60,158 nucleotides of DNA from JBGPOS01 sp041488155. Lineage in GTDB: Bacteria; Chloroflexota; Dehalococcoidia; Tepidiformales; Tepidiformaceae. The stretch covers positions 1 to 60,158 of the forward strand of contig JBGPOS010000017.1 of NCBI GenBank assembly GCA_041488155.1. The letters are read 5' to 3'. Shown piece after piece: positions 32,013 through 40,059 of the stretch; position 1 is the first letter of the stretch; each line of letters begins with the position of its first letter. A model generated the notes under the pieces. The model did not search any database. It was not told where the DNA came from and was given only the letters and a program-made list of their open reading frames with translations. Position numbers and translations under genes: made by a program.

Positions 32013-33146
32013 ATGCGCCGAATCTGGCTTCTTGGCGTCGTGGCCCTGGTCGCAGTTGGGGGCCTGGCCGCAAGTTTGGCCGTCGTCCTTGGCGACGAGC
32101 CTGACCATTCGGGGACCGTCACAGCCGCTGCCGCCCTCGGCAACGGCTTCACCTACCAGGGCCGGCTGACCGACGGAGGCAGTCCGCCGACTGGCACCTA
32201 CGACTTCGAATTCAAGCTGTTCGACTCTCTGACAGGCGGCATCCAGGTTGGTGTCGCCCAAACGGCGAACGATGTTGTGGTGACAGCGGGCCTGTTCACG
32301 ACGCAGCTCGACTTCGGGGCCGCCGCATTCGCCGGCGATGCCCGCTGGATCGAGATCGGGGTGCGTGCGGGCACCAGCACGGGCGGATATCAACAACTCC
32401 TCCCAAGGCAACCGATCACGCCTGCGCCTCACTCGCTGTTCGCCAAGCTCGCGGCGGCGCTCGCCCTCCCCTTCGCAGGGAGCGTGAACAGCACGGGCAA
32501 CGCTCTTGCAATCTCGAACTCGAGTCTCACCGGATCCGGCGCGTCCGCCATCCGGGGCGAGACGGACTCCACCGCCGGGAACGTGTCGGCGATCATCGGG
32601 CATATCACTTCCCCGGCCCCAGGTGGATTCTCCGCTGGCGTTCGTGGTACCAACGACGGCACCGGAGGGAACGGCATCGGCGTCTTCGGGGAGCAGGCCG
32701 GGAGTGGCTGGGGCGTCTACGGGACAAGTCCATCTGGCCGTGGCGTCTACGGGTTCAGCGCCAGCGGAGCAGGGGTGTATGGAGCGAGCAGCACTGGCAA
32801 CGCCGGGGTCTTCGTCGGCGACGTGCAGGTGTCGGGCAAGATCTCGAAGACGTACGGGTCCACGCCGTCGCAGGCCATCCCGATAGCCTTCGGCTACGTC
32901 GACGCGAGCGGCGCGCTCATCAGCGGGACGAGCAATGTGACCACAAGCCTCGTGGGCACGACGTATCGGATAGCCATCGCCGGCGAAGCCTATTTCTTCG
33001 CCAACTACGCCCCTTCGGTGACGCCGGTTGATTCGCCGCGAATCGCCAGCACGGGCAGCGTCAGCAACCAGCTCACCGTCAGCTTCGTGGATCTCGCCGG
33101 CGCGCCGGCGACCTCCCGCTTCTACTTTGTCGTCTACAAGCCGTAG
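32013..33146 (+). CDS. Secreted repeat protein with GVYG motifs
   Basis: A 377-residue exported protein. Signal peptide at about 1-26 (MRRIWLLGVVALVAVGGLAA). Then comes a beta-rich region (FTYQGRLTDGGSPPTGTYDF) followed by Gly/Ser repeats of the form GVYGxSxSGxG around residues 225-270 (GVYGTSPSGRGVYGFSASG). Similar repeats occur in many bacterial surface and tail-fibre-like proteins. No enzyme motif is seen. A GAGGAGGAG ribosome site precedes the ATG, and TATACT (31962-31967) may be the -10. It is followed by a second secreted gene. Function unknown; surface adhesion or structure is a guess. Confidence 0.82.
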   Translation: MRRIWLLGVVALVAVGGLAASLAVVLGDEPDHSGTVTAAAALGNGFTYQGRLTDGGSPPTGTYDFEFKLFDSLTGGIQVGVAQTANDVVVTAGLFTTQLDFGAAAFAGDARWIEIGVRAGTSTGGYQQLLPRQPITPAPHSLFAKLAAALALPFAGSVNSTGNALAISNSSLTGSGASAIRGETDSTAGNVSAIIGHITSPAPGGFSAGVRGTNDGTGGNGIGVFGEQAGSGWGVYGTSPSGRGVYGFSASGAGVYGASSTGNAGVFVGDVQVSGKISKTYGSTPSQAIPIAFGYVDASGALISGTSNVTTSLVGTTYRIAIAGEAYFFANYAPSVTPVDSPRIASTGSVSNQLTVSFVDLAGAPATSRFYFVVYKP

Positions 33147-33171
33147 CCATGACTGTGGCTGAACGGAGACG

Positions 33172-33546
33172 ATGGAGATGAAGCGATTGAGCTGGAGAGG
33201 CTGGCTTGTCGTGGCCGCCTCGCTGACGATTTTCGGAGGCGCAGCGGCCGTCCTTGCCCAGGTCGGCGGCCCCTACGACCTCTCCTGGAGCAGCGTCGAT
33301 TCGGGTGGGGGCCACAGCGACGGCGGCCCGTACTCCCTCGACGGTGCCGTCGGGCAGCCCGATGCCGGAGACACCGGAAGCGGCGGGAGCTACACGCTGC
33401 AGGGGGGCGTGCTGGCCGGGCAGTATCCGGGATCGGTCACCCCGACGGCGTCGGTTTCGCCCTCACCCTCCCCAACGACCACAGCGACGCCGCCGGGCTC
33501 CAATCGGCGGTACGCGCCTTTCGCCGCGAAGGACGGCACTGACTGA
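33172..33546 (+). CDS. Small secreted GGG/GGPY-repeat protein
   Basis: A 124-residue exported protein with a signal peptide (WLVVAASLTIFGGAAAVLAQ). A compact module follows: DLSWSSVDSGGGHSDGGPYS, then LDGAVGQPDAG and YTLQGGVLAG. This module recurs in secreted proteins of Chloroflexota (recalled). The C-terminus is a Thr/Pro/Ser linker and then RRYAPFAAKD, which resembles short C-terminal surface tails in that phylum. The start may be ATG 33172 or 33178. It is 25 bases after the first secreted gene. Confidence 0.78.
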   Translation: MEMKRLSWRGWLVVAASLTIFGGAAAVLAQVGGPYDLSWSSVDSGGGHSDGGPYSLDGAVGQPDAGDTGSGGSYTLQGGVLAGQYPGSVTPTASVSPSPSPTTTATPPGSNRRYAPFAAKDGTD

Positions 33547-33592
33547 CCGGCACTGTGAAGCCTCACCGGTTCCGTCCGAGATAGGAGTCGTT

Positions 33593-33632
33593 GGCCCGGA
33601 GCGGTATTTGCCATCGAGTGCCGCCCCGGGCC
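33593..33632 (+). terminator. Strong hairpin after the secreted pair
   Basis: Arms 33593-33604 and 33621-33632 pair at 11 of 12 positions around a 16-base loop. The pairs are GC-rich. No T-run follows, so it fits a hairpin-only terminator before the crotonase gene at 33674. Confidence 0.45.
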
Positions 33633-33673
33633 AGTATTCTCCGGCAACCATAAGTTGAACCGGAGGCTGAATC

Positions 33674-34501
33674 GTGCCCGATGTCCTCTTCGAAAAGCGA
33701 GACGACGGCGTCGCGCTGATCACTCTCAACCGGCCCGAGAGCCTGAACGCGATGGGTGGCGAGTTGATGCCGATGCTCGCGGACTACCTCGCCCGGTGCG
33801 AGCGAGAACGGGACGTGCGATGTGTCGCCCTTACCGGTGCCGGCCGGGCGTTCTGCGCCGGCGGCGACGTCAAGGGGATGCAGACCCGCAACGCCCCTTC
33901 CGGTGCTGATGGGGACCCGGCGCGGGGGACGGCTGCTGTGCTCGATGACCTCGTGCGCGGGTTGCGCCATAGCCACGACGCTGTCTCCCTCAATCTCCAT
34001 ACCATGGGCAAGCCCACCGTCGCCCTCGTCAACGGACACGCCGTTGGCGCCGGGATGAGCGTGGCCCTCGCCTGCGACATCCGCATCTGTTCCGACCGGG
34101 CGCGATTCGGTACGGCGTTTCGCAACGTCGGCCTGAGCGGCGACTACGGCGGGTCGTATTTCCTGCAGAGGTTGATCGGCTACGGGCGCGCCCGCGAACT
34201 GTATTTCACGGCGGAGGTGATCGACGCCCAGCGAGCGCTCGAACTCGGCATTGCGAACCGCGTGGTGCCGGCCGAAGCCTTGCTCGACGAAGGTCTCGCC
34301 TTCTGTTCAAGGCTGGCGCAGGGTCCGACGGCGACCTACGCACGCATGAAATCCAACCACAACCTGGCGGCGACTTCGACCCTCGATGGCCTCCTCGACC
34401 AGGAAGCGCTCCTCATGCGGATCAGCGGCATGAGCCGTGACAGCCGGGAAGCCGTCATGGCCTTCGTCGAAAAGCGCGAGCCCAGGTTCGTGGGTGAGTG
34501 A
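33674..34501 (+). CDS. Crotonase-fold protein
   Basis: A 275-residue crotonase family member. It has TLNRPESLNAMGGE, ALTGAGRAFCAGGDVKGM (first oxyanion loop) and NGHAVGAGMSVALACDI (second). In place of the two Glu residues of classical hydratases it has Ser129 (GMSVAL) and an LSGDYGG stretch (Asp157), so an isomerase or hydrolase type reaction is more likely than hydration. The start is GTG 33674, 10 bases after CGGAGG. The next gene, a type III PKS, is 97 bases downstream with its own start signals. Confidence 0.87.
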   Translation: MPDVLFEKRDDGVALITLNRPESLNAMGGELMPMLADYLARCERERDVRCVALTGAGRAFCAGGDVKGMQTRNAPSGADGDPARGTAAVLDDLVRGLRHSHDAVSLNLHTMGKPTVALVNGHAVGAGMSVALACDIRICSDRARFGTAFRNVGLSGDYGGSYFLQRLIGYGRARELYFTAEVIDAQRALELGIANRVVPAEALLDEGLAFCSRLAQGPTATYARMKSNHNLAATSTLDGLLDQEALLMRISGMSRDSREAVMAFVEKREPRFVGE

Positions 34502-34586
34502 TTCGCCCAACTTGAGCCTCGGAAGGTGGGGTAAAGCCCGCGCAAGGGTGTGAGCGCGCGCGTATGCACTTGCCCCTGCCAATGCG

Positions 34587-34592
34587 TAGTCT
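34587..34592 (+). promoter_or_regulatory. -10 box for leaderless PKS transcript
   Basis: TAGTCT ends 6 bases before ATG 34599 and there is no ribosome site, so transcription should begin at or next to the start codon. Confidence 0.45.
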
Positions 34593-34598
34593 GCCGAA

Positions 34599-35633
34599 AT
34601 GCAGCCGGTGCGCCTGGTCTCCGTTGGGGTCGCTCATCCCGAACACCGGGTGGAGCAGGCCGCCGCCGCCCGAATGATCGGCGCGCTCTGCGGAGATGAT
34701 CGGCGTGTCTCGGCGCTCGCACGGGGCACACGCATCGCCGAACGCCGGACCGCGGTCCCGCCCGAGGAGCTGGGGTCGTTGACGACGATCGAACAGCGGA
34801 ACCAGGTTTATCGCTGCGCTGCGCCCGGGATCGCGTTCGAAGCTGCCCAAGCGGCGCTCGCGGGGACGGATCGGTCGGAGGTCGGTTGCCTGGTTACCTC
34901 CTCGTGCACGGGTTATATGTCGCCCGGGTGGGGCGTCGAGCTCGTGGAGCGGCTTGGCCTTTCTCACGGCACGATGCGGCTTCCAATCACCGAGGCGGGC
35001 TGCGCCGGCGGGGTGGTCGCCCTCGGGCGTGCGTCCGACTACCTGCGCTCGCGTCCCGGCCGGTCGGCTCTCGCAGTGTCCGCCGAACTGTGCTCGCTTT
35101 CGTTCCATGCCGGCGGCGACGAAGGCAACCTGACGGCGTCCCTGATCTTCGGTGATGGAGCGGGTGCTGCCCTGCTCACGACCGGAGAGGCAGCGGGCCT
35201 GGAGCTTATCGACAGCTCGACGACGCTCATCCCGGGAACGCAGCACGTGCTCGGTTTCGACCTGACCGACCATGGCTTCTACCCGGTGTTGAGCCGCGAG
35301 CTCGTGGAAGTCCTGCCGCCGGCGGCTGGGCGAGCCGCGACTGCCTTGCTCCGGAACGCGGGCCTCGCGCCCCACGACGTTTCGGCCTGGCTCCTTCATC
35401 CGGGAGGTGCGCGGCTTCTCTCCGAGATCGAACAACAGCTCGGCCTATCACGATCGCAGACGCAATGGTCGTGGGACTCGATGCGGGAGTTTGGCAACAC
35501 CTCGTCGGCTGCCATCTTCGATGTGGTCCGCAGGTTCATGGAGGAACACTCGCAGCGTCCTGGCTGGGCGGTCATCGCCGGGTTCGGGCCAGGCGTGTCG
35601 ATCGAGCTCATCCTGGCCCGCCGTCAGTGCTAG
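34599..35633 (+). CDS. Type III polyketide synthase (chalcone/stilbene synthase family)
   Basis: A 344-residue homodimeric-type condensing enzyme that extends an acyl-CoA starter with malonyl-CoA without ACP. The catalytic triad is complete: Cys135 (TEAGCAGG), His267 (WLLHPGGARLL) and Asn300 (REFGNTSSA). GFGPGVSIELILA closes the protein. In bacteria such enzymes make alkylpyrones or alkylresorcinols from fatty acyl starters. The next gene is an ICMT-like methyltransferase, as in Bacillus bpsA-bpsB and Streptomyces srsA-srsB, which supports a phenolic or pyrone lipid product. The start is leaderless-like. Confidence 0.92.
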   Translation: MQPVRLVSVGVAHPEHRVEQAAAARMIGALCGDDRRVSALARGTRIAERRTAVPPEELGSLTTIEQRNQVYRCAAPGIAFEAAQAALAGTDRSEVGCLVTSSCTGYMSPGWGVELVERLGLSHGTMRLPITEAGCAGGVVALGRASDYLRSRPGRSALAVSAELCSLSFHAGGDEGNLTASLIFGDGAGAALLTTGEAAGLELIDSSTTLIPGTQHVLGFDLTDHGFYPVLSRELVEVLPPAAGRAATALLRNAGLAPHDVSAWLLHPGGARLLSEIEQQLGLSRSQTQWSWDSMREFGNTSSAAIFDVVRRFMEEHSQRPGWAVIAGFGPGVSIELILARRQC

Positions 35634-36166
35634 TGCGGCTCCTGACCTGCGGTGCGATGGGTGGCGCGCGGCTGGCCGAACTCGGCTATTCCCGAAGCAA
35701 CATTCAGAAGAGCGGCGACGCTTCAGAGGGCCTGTGGAGCCGGAGGACGTACCCGCTGATGGTAGCTGTACACGGAATCGCTATCCTCGGGACGCTGTTC
35801 TTCGGACGTTCCCGGCCGAACTGGGGCTGGCTGGTTCTGCTCGCAGCCGTTCAGCCGGTGCGGATCTGGGTGCTGCTCACCCTGGGCGAGCGATGGAATA
35901 CGCGGGCCGCGGTGCCAACGGCCCTGGAAGTCGAGACCGGGGGCCCCTACGGCTTCGTGCGGCACCCCAACTACGTTGTAGTAGCGGTGGAGCTGGCTGC
36001 GTTGCCGCTCTCGTTCGGATTGAAGCGGCTGGCATTGGGGGTTTCGCTGGTCAACGCCGGACTACTGGCCATTCGGATACGAGACGAGGAAGCGGCACTC
36101 GAACGGCTCCCGGGCTATCGCGAACACTTCGCCAGTAAGGCCCGATTCGTGCCGTTCATGTTCTAG
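35633..36166 (+). CDS. ICMT-family methyltransferase
   Basis: A 177-residue integral membrane methyltransferase of the isoprenylcysteine carboxyl methyltransferase / PEMT group. It has four to five hydrophobic segments and the SAM-binding signature GPYGFVRHPNYVVV, then IRDEEAALERLPGYREHF (ends with the family's E-E motif). GTG 35633 overlaps the PKS stop (TAGTG), so they are coupled. By analogy with bpsB/srsB it methylates a hydroxyl of the polyketide lipid. An internal ATG at 35657 is an alternative start. Confidence 0.88.
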   Translation: MRLLTCGAMGGARLAELGYSRSNIQKSGDASEGLWSRRTYPLMVAVHGIAILGTLFFGRSRPNWGWLVLLAAVQPVRIWVLLTLGERWNTRAAVPTALEVETGGPYGFVRHPNYVVVAVELAALPLSFGLKRLALGVSLVNAGLLAIRIRDEEAALERLPGYREHFASKARFVPFMF

Positions 36167-36188
36167 ACCAGCAATCGTGGGACAGGCG

Positions 36189-37343
36189 CTAGAGCCCCGT
36201 CGCGAGAGCCCACAGTTCGCGCGGGCTCAGGGCGCGAAGCGGAAGCTCGCCGGTGTTGACGGCGACCAGCCGTTCGAAGCTCTCCGGTCTGCGACCAAGG
36301 TTCCGGACCGCGAACGAGGCGAGCGCCGGGTGGCGGCCGAGAGCCAGCGAGAGCCGCCCGAGGAGATCCGAATTGCGAGCGAGCGACCGCCGGGCAGCGT
36401 CGTAGTCTCGGAACGAATCGTAGGAGCCCGCGCGGAGGTAGGCGTCCACCGCTTCGGCGCAGGCGCGAGCGGACACGAGCGCGATCGACATCCCTTCGCC
36501 GGTGATGCCGTCATAGAAACCCGCGGCGTCGCCAACGAGGACGAAGTTGGCGCGCCAGGTCCTGGTGCACCTCGCCGGGAACGGTCCGGCCGCCATGGGA
36601 GCGTCGCTCAAACCGCCGAAGTCTCGTAGCGCCGGATGATCCACCACGATCGACTCGAAGGCCCCGCGAAGATTGCCGGCGAAGCGTCTCATGAAGGCGC
36701 GCCGGGCGAGGAGCGCGACATTCAGTCTCTCCCGGCCGACAGGGGTGAGGTAGAGCTCGTACCCACCTTCGAAGTAGACGTCAACGGCCGACCCCGGCTG
36801 CGCACGGCATTCCAGGTGAGCCGTAATGCCGTAGCGGTCGCCCCTCCTCCCCGTCGAGAGGCGCGCCTGCCTGCGCAGTCGCGAGTGGAGGCCGTCTGCG
36901 GCGACAACCGCTCGCCCTTCGAAGCTGCCAGCGCTTGTGCGAACTCCCGCCACCTTGCCACCAGCGACATTGAGGGCCTGCACCAAGATGCTCGTGCGCA
37001 CCGTGACTCCCGCCCACTCCGCCCGTTTCAGGAGCGCGTGGTCGAGGAAGACGCGCTGGACGCCGAGGGCGGTCTCCTGCGAGTGGCCGAACCGGGCTTC
37101 GGCCGTGTAATCGCCGGCGTGAAAGCGGATACTCCGGAGTTCCGAGGTGGCGTGCGCGAGCTCGTCGAGGACGCCGAGCCTGCGCAACTCAGCGACGCCG
37201 GCCGGGAAGAGCCCTTCGCCGCATGGCTTGCGGCGCGGGAACGAAGCTCGCTCGAGCAGCAGGACATCGCGGCCCGCATCGGCCAGGTGGATCGCCGTCG
37301 CAGCGCCGGCCACGCTCCCGCCGACAACAATGACGTCGTGCAT
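36189..37343 (-). CDS. FAD-dependent monooxygenase / geranylgeranyl reductase-like flavoprotein
   Basis: A 384-residue single-chain flavoprotein. It has DVIVVGGSVAGAATAIHLA (FAD GxGxxG), RRKPCGEGLFPAGV, VVAADGLHSRLRR (DG motif) and FVLVGDAAGFYDGITGEGMS (GD motif), as in PHBH-type hydroxylases and geranylgeranyl reductases. It converges on the PKS-methyltransferase pair with only 22 bases between. This is the same gene content as srsABC, where the flavoprotein hydroxylates an alkylresorcinol. It is also 14 bases downstream of a CoA-transferase, so it may be co-transcribed with that instead. Confidence 0.87.
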   Translation of the reverse strand: MHDVIVVGGSVAGAATAIHLADAGRDVLLLERASFPRRKPCGEGLFPAGVAELRRLGVLDELAHATSELRSIRFHAGDYTAEARFGHSQETALGVQRVFLDHALLKRAEWAGVTVRTSILVQALNVAGGKVAGVRTSAGSFEGRAVVAADGLHSRLRRQARLSTGRRGDRYGITAHLECRAQPGSAVDVYFEGGYELYLTPVGRERLNVALLARRAFMRRFAGNLRGAFESIVVDHPALRDFGGLSDAPMAAGPFPARCTRTWRANFVLVGDAAGFYDGITGEGMSIALVSARACAEAVDAYLRAGSYDSFRDYDAARRSLARNSDLLGRLSLALGRHPALASFAVRNLGRRPESFERLVAVNTGELPLRALSPRELWALATGL

Positions 37344-37357
37344 CGCTGGGCGGTCCT

Positions 37358-38686
37358 TCAGGGGATGGACGGGTCGAAGTCCATCGAGATGTGGCCGGCC
37401 GCCCGGAGTCGCTCGTACTCTTCGTCCGTGACGCCGATGACCTCGCGGTAGACGTATTCGTTGTGTTCTCCCATCGCCACCGGCGGCTGCCGAACCGTCG
37501 AAGGAGATTCAGGGAAGCGGTAGAACGGCGTCAGAAAACGGAACGTCCCAACGCCGCCGTGCATGGTCTGCGGCTGATAGATTCGGCGCGCTACAACGTG
37601 CGGGTCGTCGAGCACTCGCGATCCTTCGAGGACCGGCGCAGCAGGGACTCCCGCCGCCTGGAGGCGATGGAACAGATCGTAGTCGTCGAAGCTGGCCGTC
37701 CAGGCCGCAATCTGCGCGTCCAGGAGGTCCTGCTGCGCGGCACGTCCATCAACCTTGGCCAGGGACGGATCAGCGGCCCACGCGGGGTCGCCCATCACCC
37801 CGCACAGCGCTTTCCATTCGTCGTCGTCGGTCACCGTGATCGCGATCCAACGGTCGCCGCACTCCTCGGCCGTGCCGGAACTCAGGCAGGGATAGACGCC
37901 ACAGGGCGCCTCGCCGTAGATGGAGCGATTCCCCAGCCGTTCCTGTTCACGGCCGTTCAGGGTGAAGTCCATGAACGCCTGGGCGAGCATCGCGGAGGCG
38001 TTTTCGGCCTGTCCCAACTCGATGAGCTGGCCGCGGCCGGTGGCGTTGCGATGCCAAACGGCCATCATCACGGCAAGCGCGGCCTGGGCCCCGGCGAGGT
38101 AATCGCCGGAGAAGATCGCACGATTGTACGAAGGGTCGAGGTCGCGGTAGCCGCGCAAGAGGGTGTGTCCCATCACGCTTTCGAGATGCACGCCCAGCGC
38201 CCTTGCCTGCGCGTAGGGCCCGTTGGAACCGTAGGCGGGGATGCGGACCATGATGATGTCGTCGTTGAGCGACTTCAACCACTCATAGGTGATGCCGAGC
38301 TTTTCCATGGTCTCTGTGGCGTTGTTCTCGATGACGACGTCGGACTTCGCGACCAGGCGGGCGAAGATGTCCATCCCTTCCGGGCGTGTGAGATCGACGC
38401 TGAAACTCTTCTTGTTCCGGTAGAGCTGCACGAACGTCGGGTTGTAGTTCCAGGGTCGAGGGCCCGGGTCGTTGTTGGGGTACCCGCCCGCCGCGGGAGG
38501 GAGGCGAGCTGCGAGCTCCTTCGAAGGCCGGGCGATGGTGCCGCGAGTCATCGGCTGCATGAGGAACGGGTTCTCAGGCTTGATTACCTCTGCGCCCAGG
38601 TCGCCCAGGAGAAGGGTTGCGAAGGGGCCCGCCCACACCACACAGAGGTCGATCACGCGGATCCCGTCGAGCGGCAGGTTCGCCAT
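37358..38686 (-). CDS. Family III CoA-transferase, catalytic-type subunit
   Basis: A CaiB/BaiF-type CoA-transferase of 442 residues that moves CoA between carboxylic acids. It has LPLDGIRVIDLCVVWAGPFA, LLLGDLGAEVIKPE, YRNKKSFSVDLTRPEG and SGDYLAGAQAALAV, where Asp195 fits the catalytic Asp. Start ATG 38686 overlaps the upstream CoA-transferase stop (TGATG); a longer upstream start at 38809 would overlap that gene and is rejected. The pairing with a neighbour lacking this Asp resembles heterodimeric BbsEF. Confidence 0.9.
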   Translation of the reverse strand: MANLPLDGIRVIDLCVVWAGPFATLLLGDLGAEVIKPENPFLMQPMTRGTIARPSKELAARLPPAAGGYPNNDPGPRPWNYNPTFVQLYRNKKSFSVDLTRPEGMDIFARLVAKSDVVIENNATETMEKLGITYEWLKSLNDDIIMVRIPAYGSNGPYAQARALGVHLESVMGHTLLRGYRDLDPSYNRAIFSGDYLAGAQAALAVMMAVWHRNATGRGQLIELGQAENASAMLAQAFMDFTLNGREQERLGNRSIYGEAPCGVYPCLSSGTAEECGDRWIAITVTDDDEWKALCGVMGDPAWAADPSLAKVDGRAAQQDLLDAQIAAWTASFDDYDLFHRLQAAGVPAAPVLEGSRVLDDPHVVARRIYQPQTMHGGVGTFRFLTPFYRFPESPSTVRQPPVAMGEHNEYVYREVIGVTDEEYERLRAAGHISMDFDPSIP

Positions 38687-39900
38687 CAGCGGGCCTCCAC
38701 CGCGCCCGACGCGACAAGCGCCCGGATCTCGACGTCCGTGTATCCGGCCTCTTCGAGGATCTCGAGGGTGTGTTCGGCGAGCAGAGGGGCGGGCCGGCGC
38801 AACTCCCACGGCGTGTCTCCCATGATGAAGGGCCGGCCCGGCATCTCGACAGCTCCCATCTCTGCGTGGTTGGCCGTCACCCAGAATCCCCGGTCACGGA
38901 AGTGGGGGTCTTCGAAGATTTCCTCGGTTGTAAAGAGCGGCCCGCAGAGGACCCGGGCCCCACGGGCCCTGGACCAGATTTCGCGCTTCGAATGGTCCAT
39001 GAGCCACGCGTAGAAGTGACCTTCAAACTCGGCGGCGAGATCCGGGTCGAGGAACGCTGCCTGGCGGAACCACTTCGGGTCGGCCAGCCAATCGGGGTTG
39101 CCCAGCATGGCGGCCAGGCGGTCGATGCGGAGGCCGGCAGCCGAGAACTCGACGAAGCCATCCTGGCAGGGGTAGACGCCGGCGAGGACTGCCCTGGCTT
39201 CGGCCGGCGCCCTCGGTGTGCGCCGGCCCGAGAATTCGAAAGCGATCGGCGATACGTGCCGGCGGTCGGCGCCACACAGGTGGCTGTCCGCGATGGAGAA
39301 ATCGACGTGCTGGCCGACTCCCTGCATCCGGCCGACCATCACCGCGCCGAAGATAGCCGTGGCGGCCGCAGCCCCGGACTGGACGAGGGCGGCCGTCCCG
39401 TACATCTTCACCGGCTCACGCTCAGCCACGCCCATCGAGTACATCTCGCCCGCGAAGCCGTAGAGGACGAGCTCCGAGCCTTTGTAGTCGCGGTAGGGGC
39501 TCTCCTGTCCGAAGTTGCTGATGGACACCAGCGGGAGGGAGGGCTTGCGGGCGTGCACGAAGTCCCAACCCACGCCAAGGTCGTCGAGCACCCCCGGCCG
39601 GAAGCTTTCTACGACGACGTCGGCCCGGTCCATCAACCGTCCGAGGACGCTGCGCCCTTCTTCGCGCTCGAGGTCGATGACGATGGAACGCTTGTTGGTG
39701 TTGAAGAAGAAGAAGGTTCCGCTGCGCTCTGGGTGCTTCTGGTCATCGAGAAACGGGCCAAGGCGCCTCGCGAGGTCGCCCCCCGGCCGCTCGACCTTGA
39801 TGACGTTGGCGCCGAAGTCGCCCAGGAGCTTGGTCGCGTACGGGCCGGTGATGTGGTTCGTGAGGTCGAGGACGGTCACGTCGCTGATTGGGCCGGTCAC
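38686..39900 (-). CDS. Family III CoA-transferase lacking the catalytic Asp
   Basis: A 404-residue CaiB/BaiF homologue. It has VTVLDLTNHITGPYATKLL, GDFGANVIKVERPG, FNTNKRSIVIDLEREEG and MGRPFIMGDTPWELRRPAPL. At the site of the catalytic Asp it reads YGTAALVQSG, with no Asp, so alone it may be inactive. Its stop overlaps the start of the Asp-containing neighbour, suggesting a heterodimer. The start is GTG 39900, after GGATCGAGG. Confidence 0.88.
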   Translation of the reverse strand: MTGPISDVTVLDLTNHITGPYATKLLGDFGANVIKVERPGGDLARRLGPFLDDQKHPERSGTFFFFNTNKRSIVIDLEREEGRSVLGRLMDRADVVVESFRPGVLDDLGVGWDFVHARKPSLPLVSISNFGQESPYRDYKGSELVLYGFAGEMYSMGVAEREPVKMYGTAALVQSGAAAATAIFGAVMVGRMQGVGQHVDFSIADSHLCGADRRHVSPIAFEFSGRRTPRAPAEARAVLAGVYPCQDGFVEFSAAGLRIDRLAAMLGNPDWLADPKWFRQAAFLDPDLAAEFEGHFYAWLMDHSKREIWSRARGARVLCGPLFTTEEIFEDPHFRDRGFWVTANHAEMGAVEMPGRPFIMGDTPWELRRPAPLLAEHTLEILEEAGYTDVEIRALVASGAVEAR

Positions 39901-40059
39901 AGCGCGACCTCGATCCGGCGGCTCGATTGTCTTGACACGGGGCGCGAGGTTAGCACACCGGCGGGAGTTGTGGCAGGACGCGCAGCTCGGGCGAGCCTCC
40001 CACTAGAGGCGGCGCCCGGCTAGACTTCCTGAAATTGCGTGCTCGAGGGAGGGACCCGT

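Noticed and set aside
37391..39013. 540-codon plus-strand open frame under the CoA-transferases
   Set aside because: Shadow of two CaiB-family genes; no family pattern.
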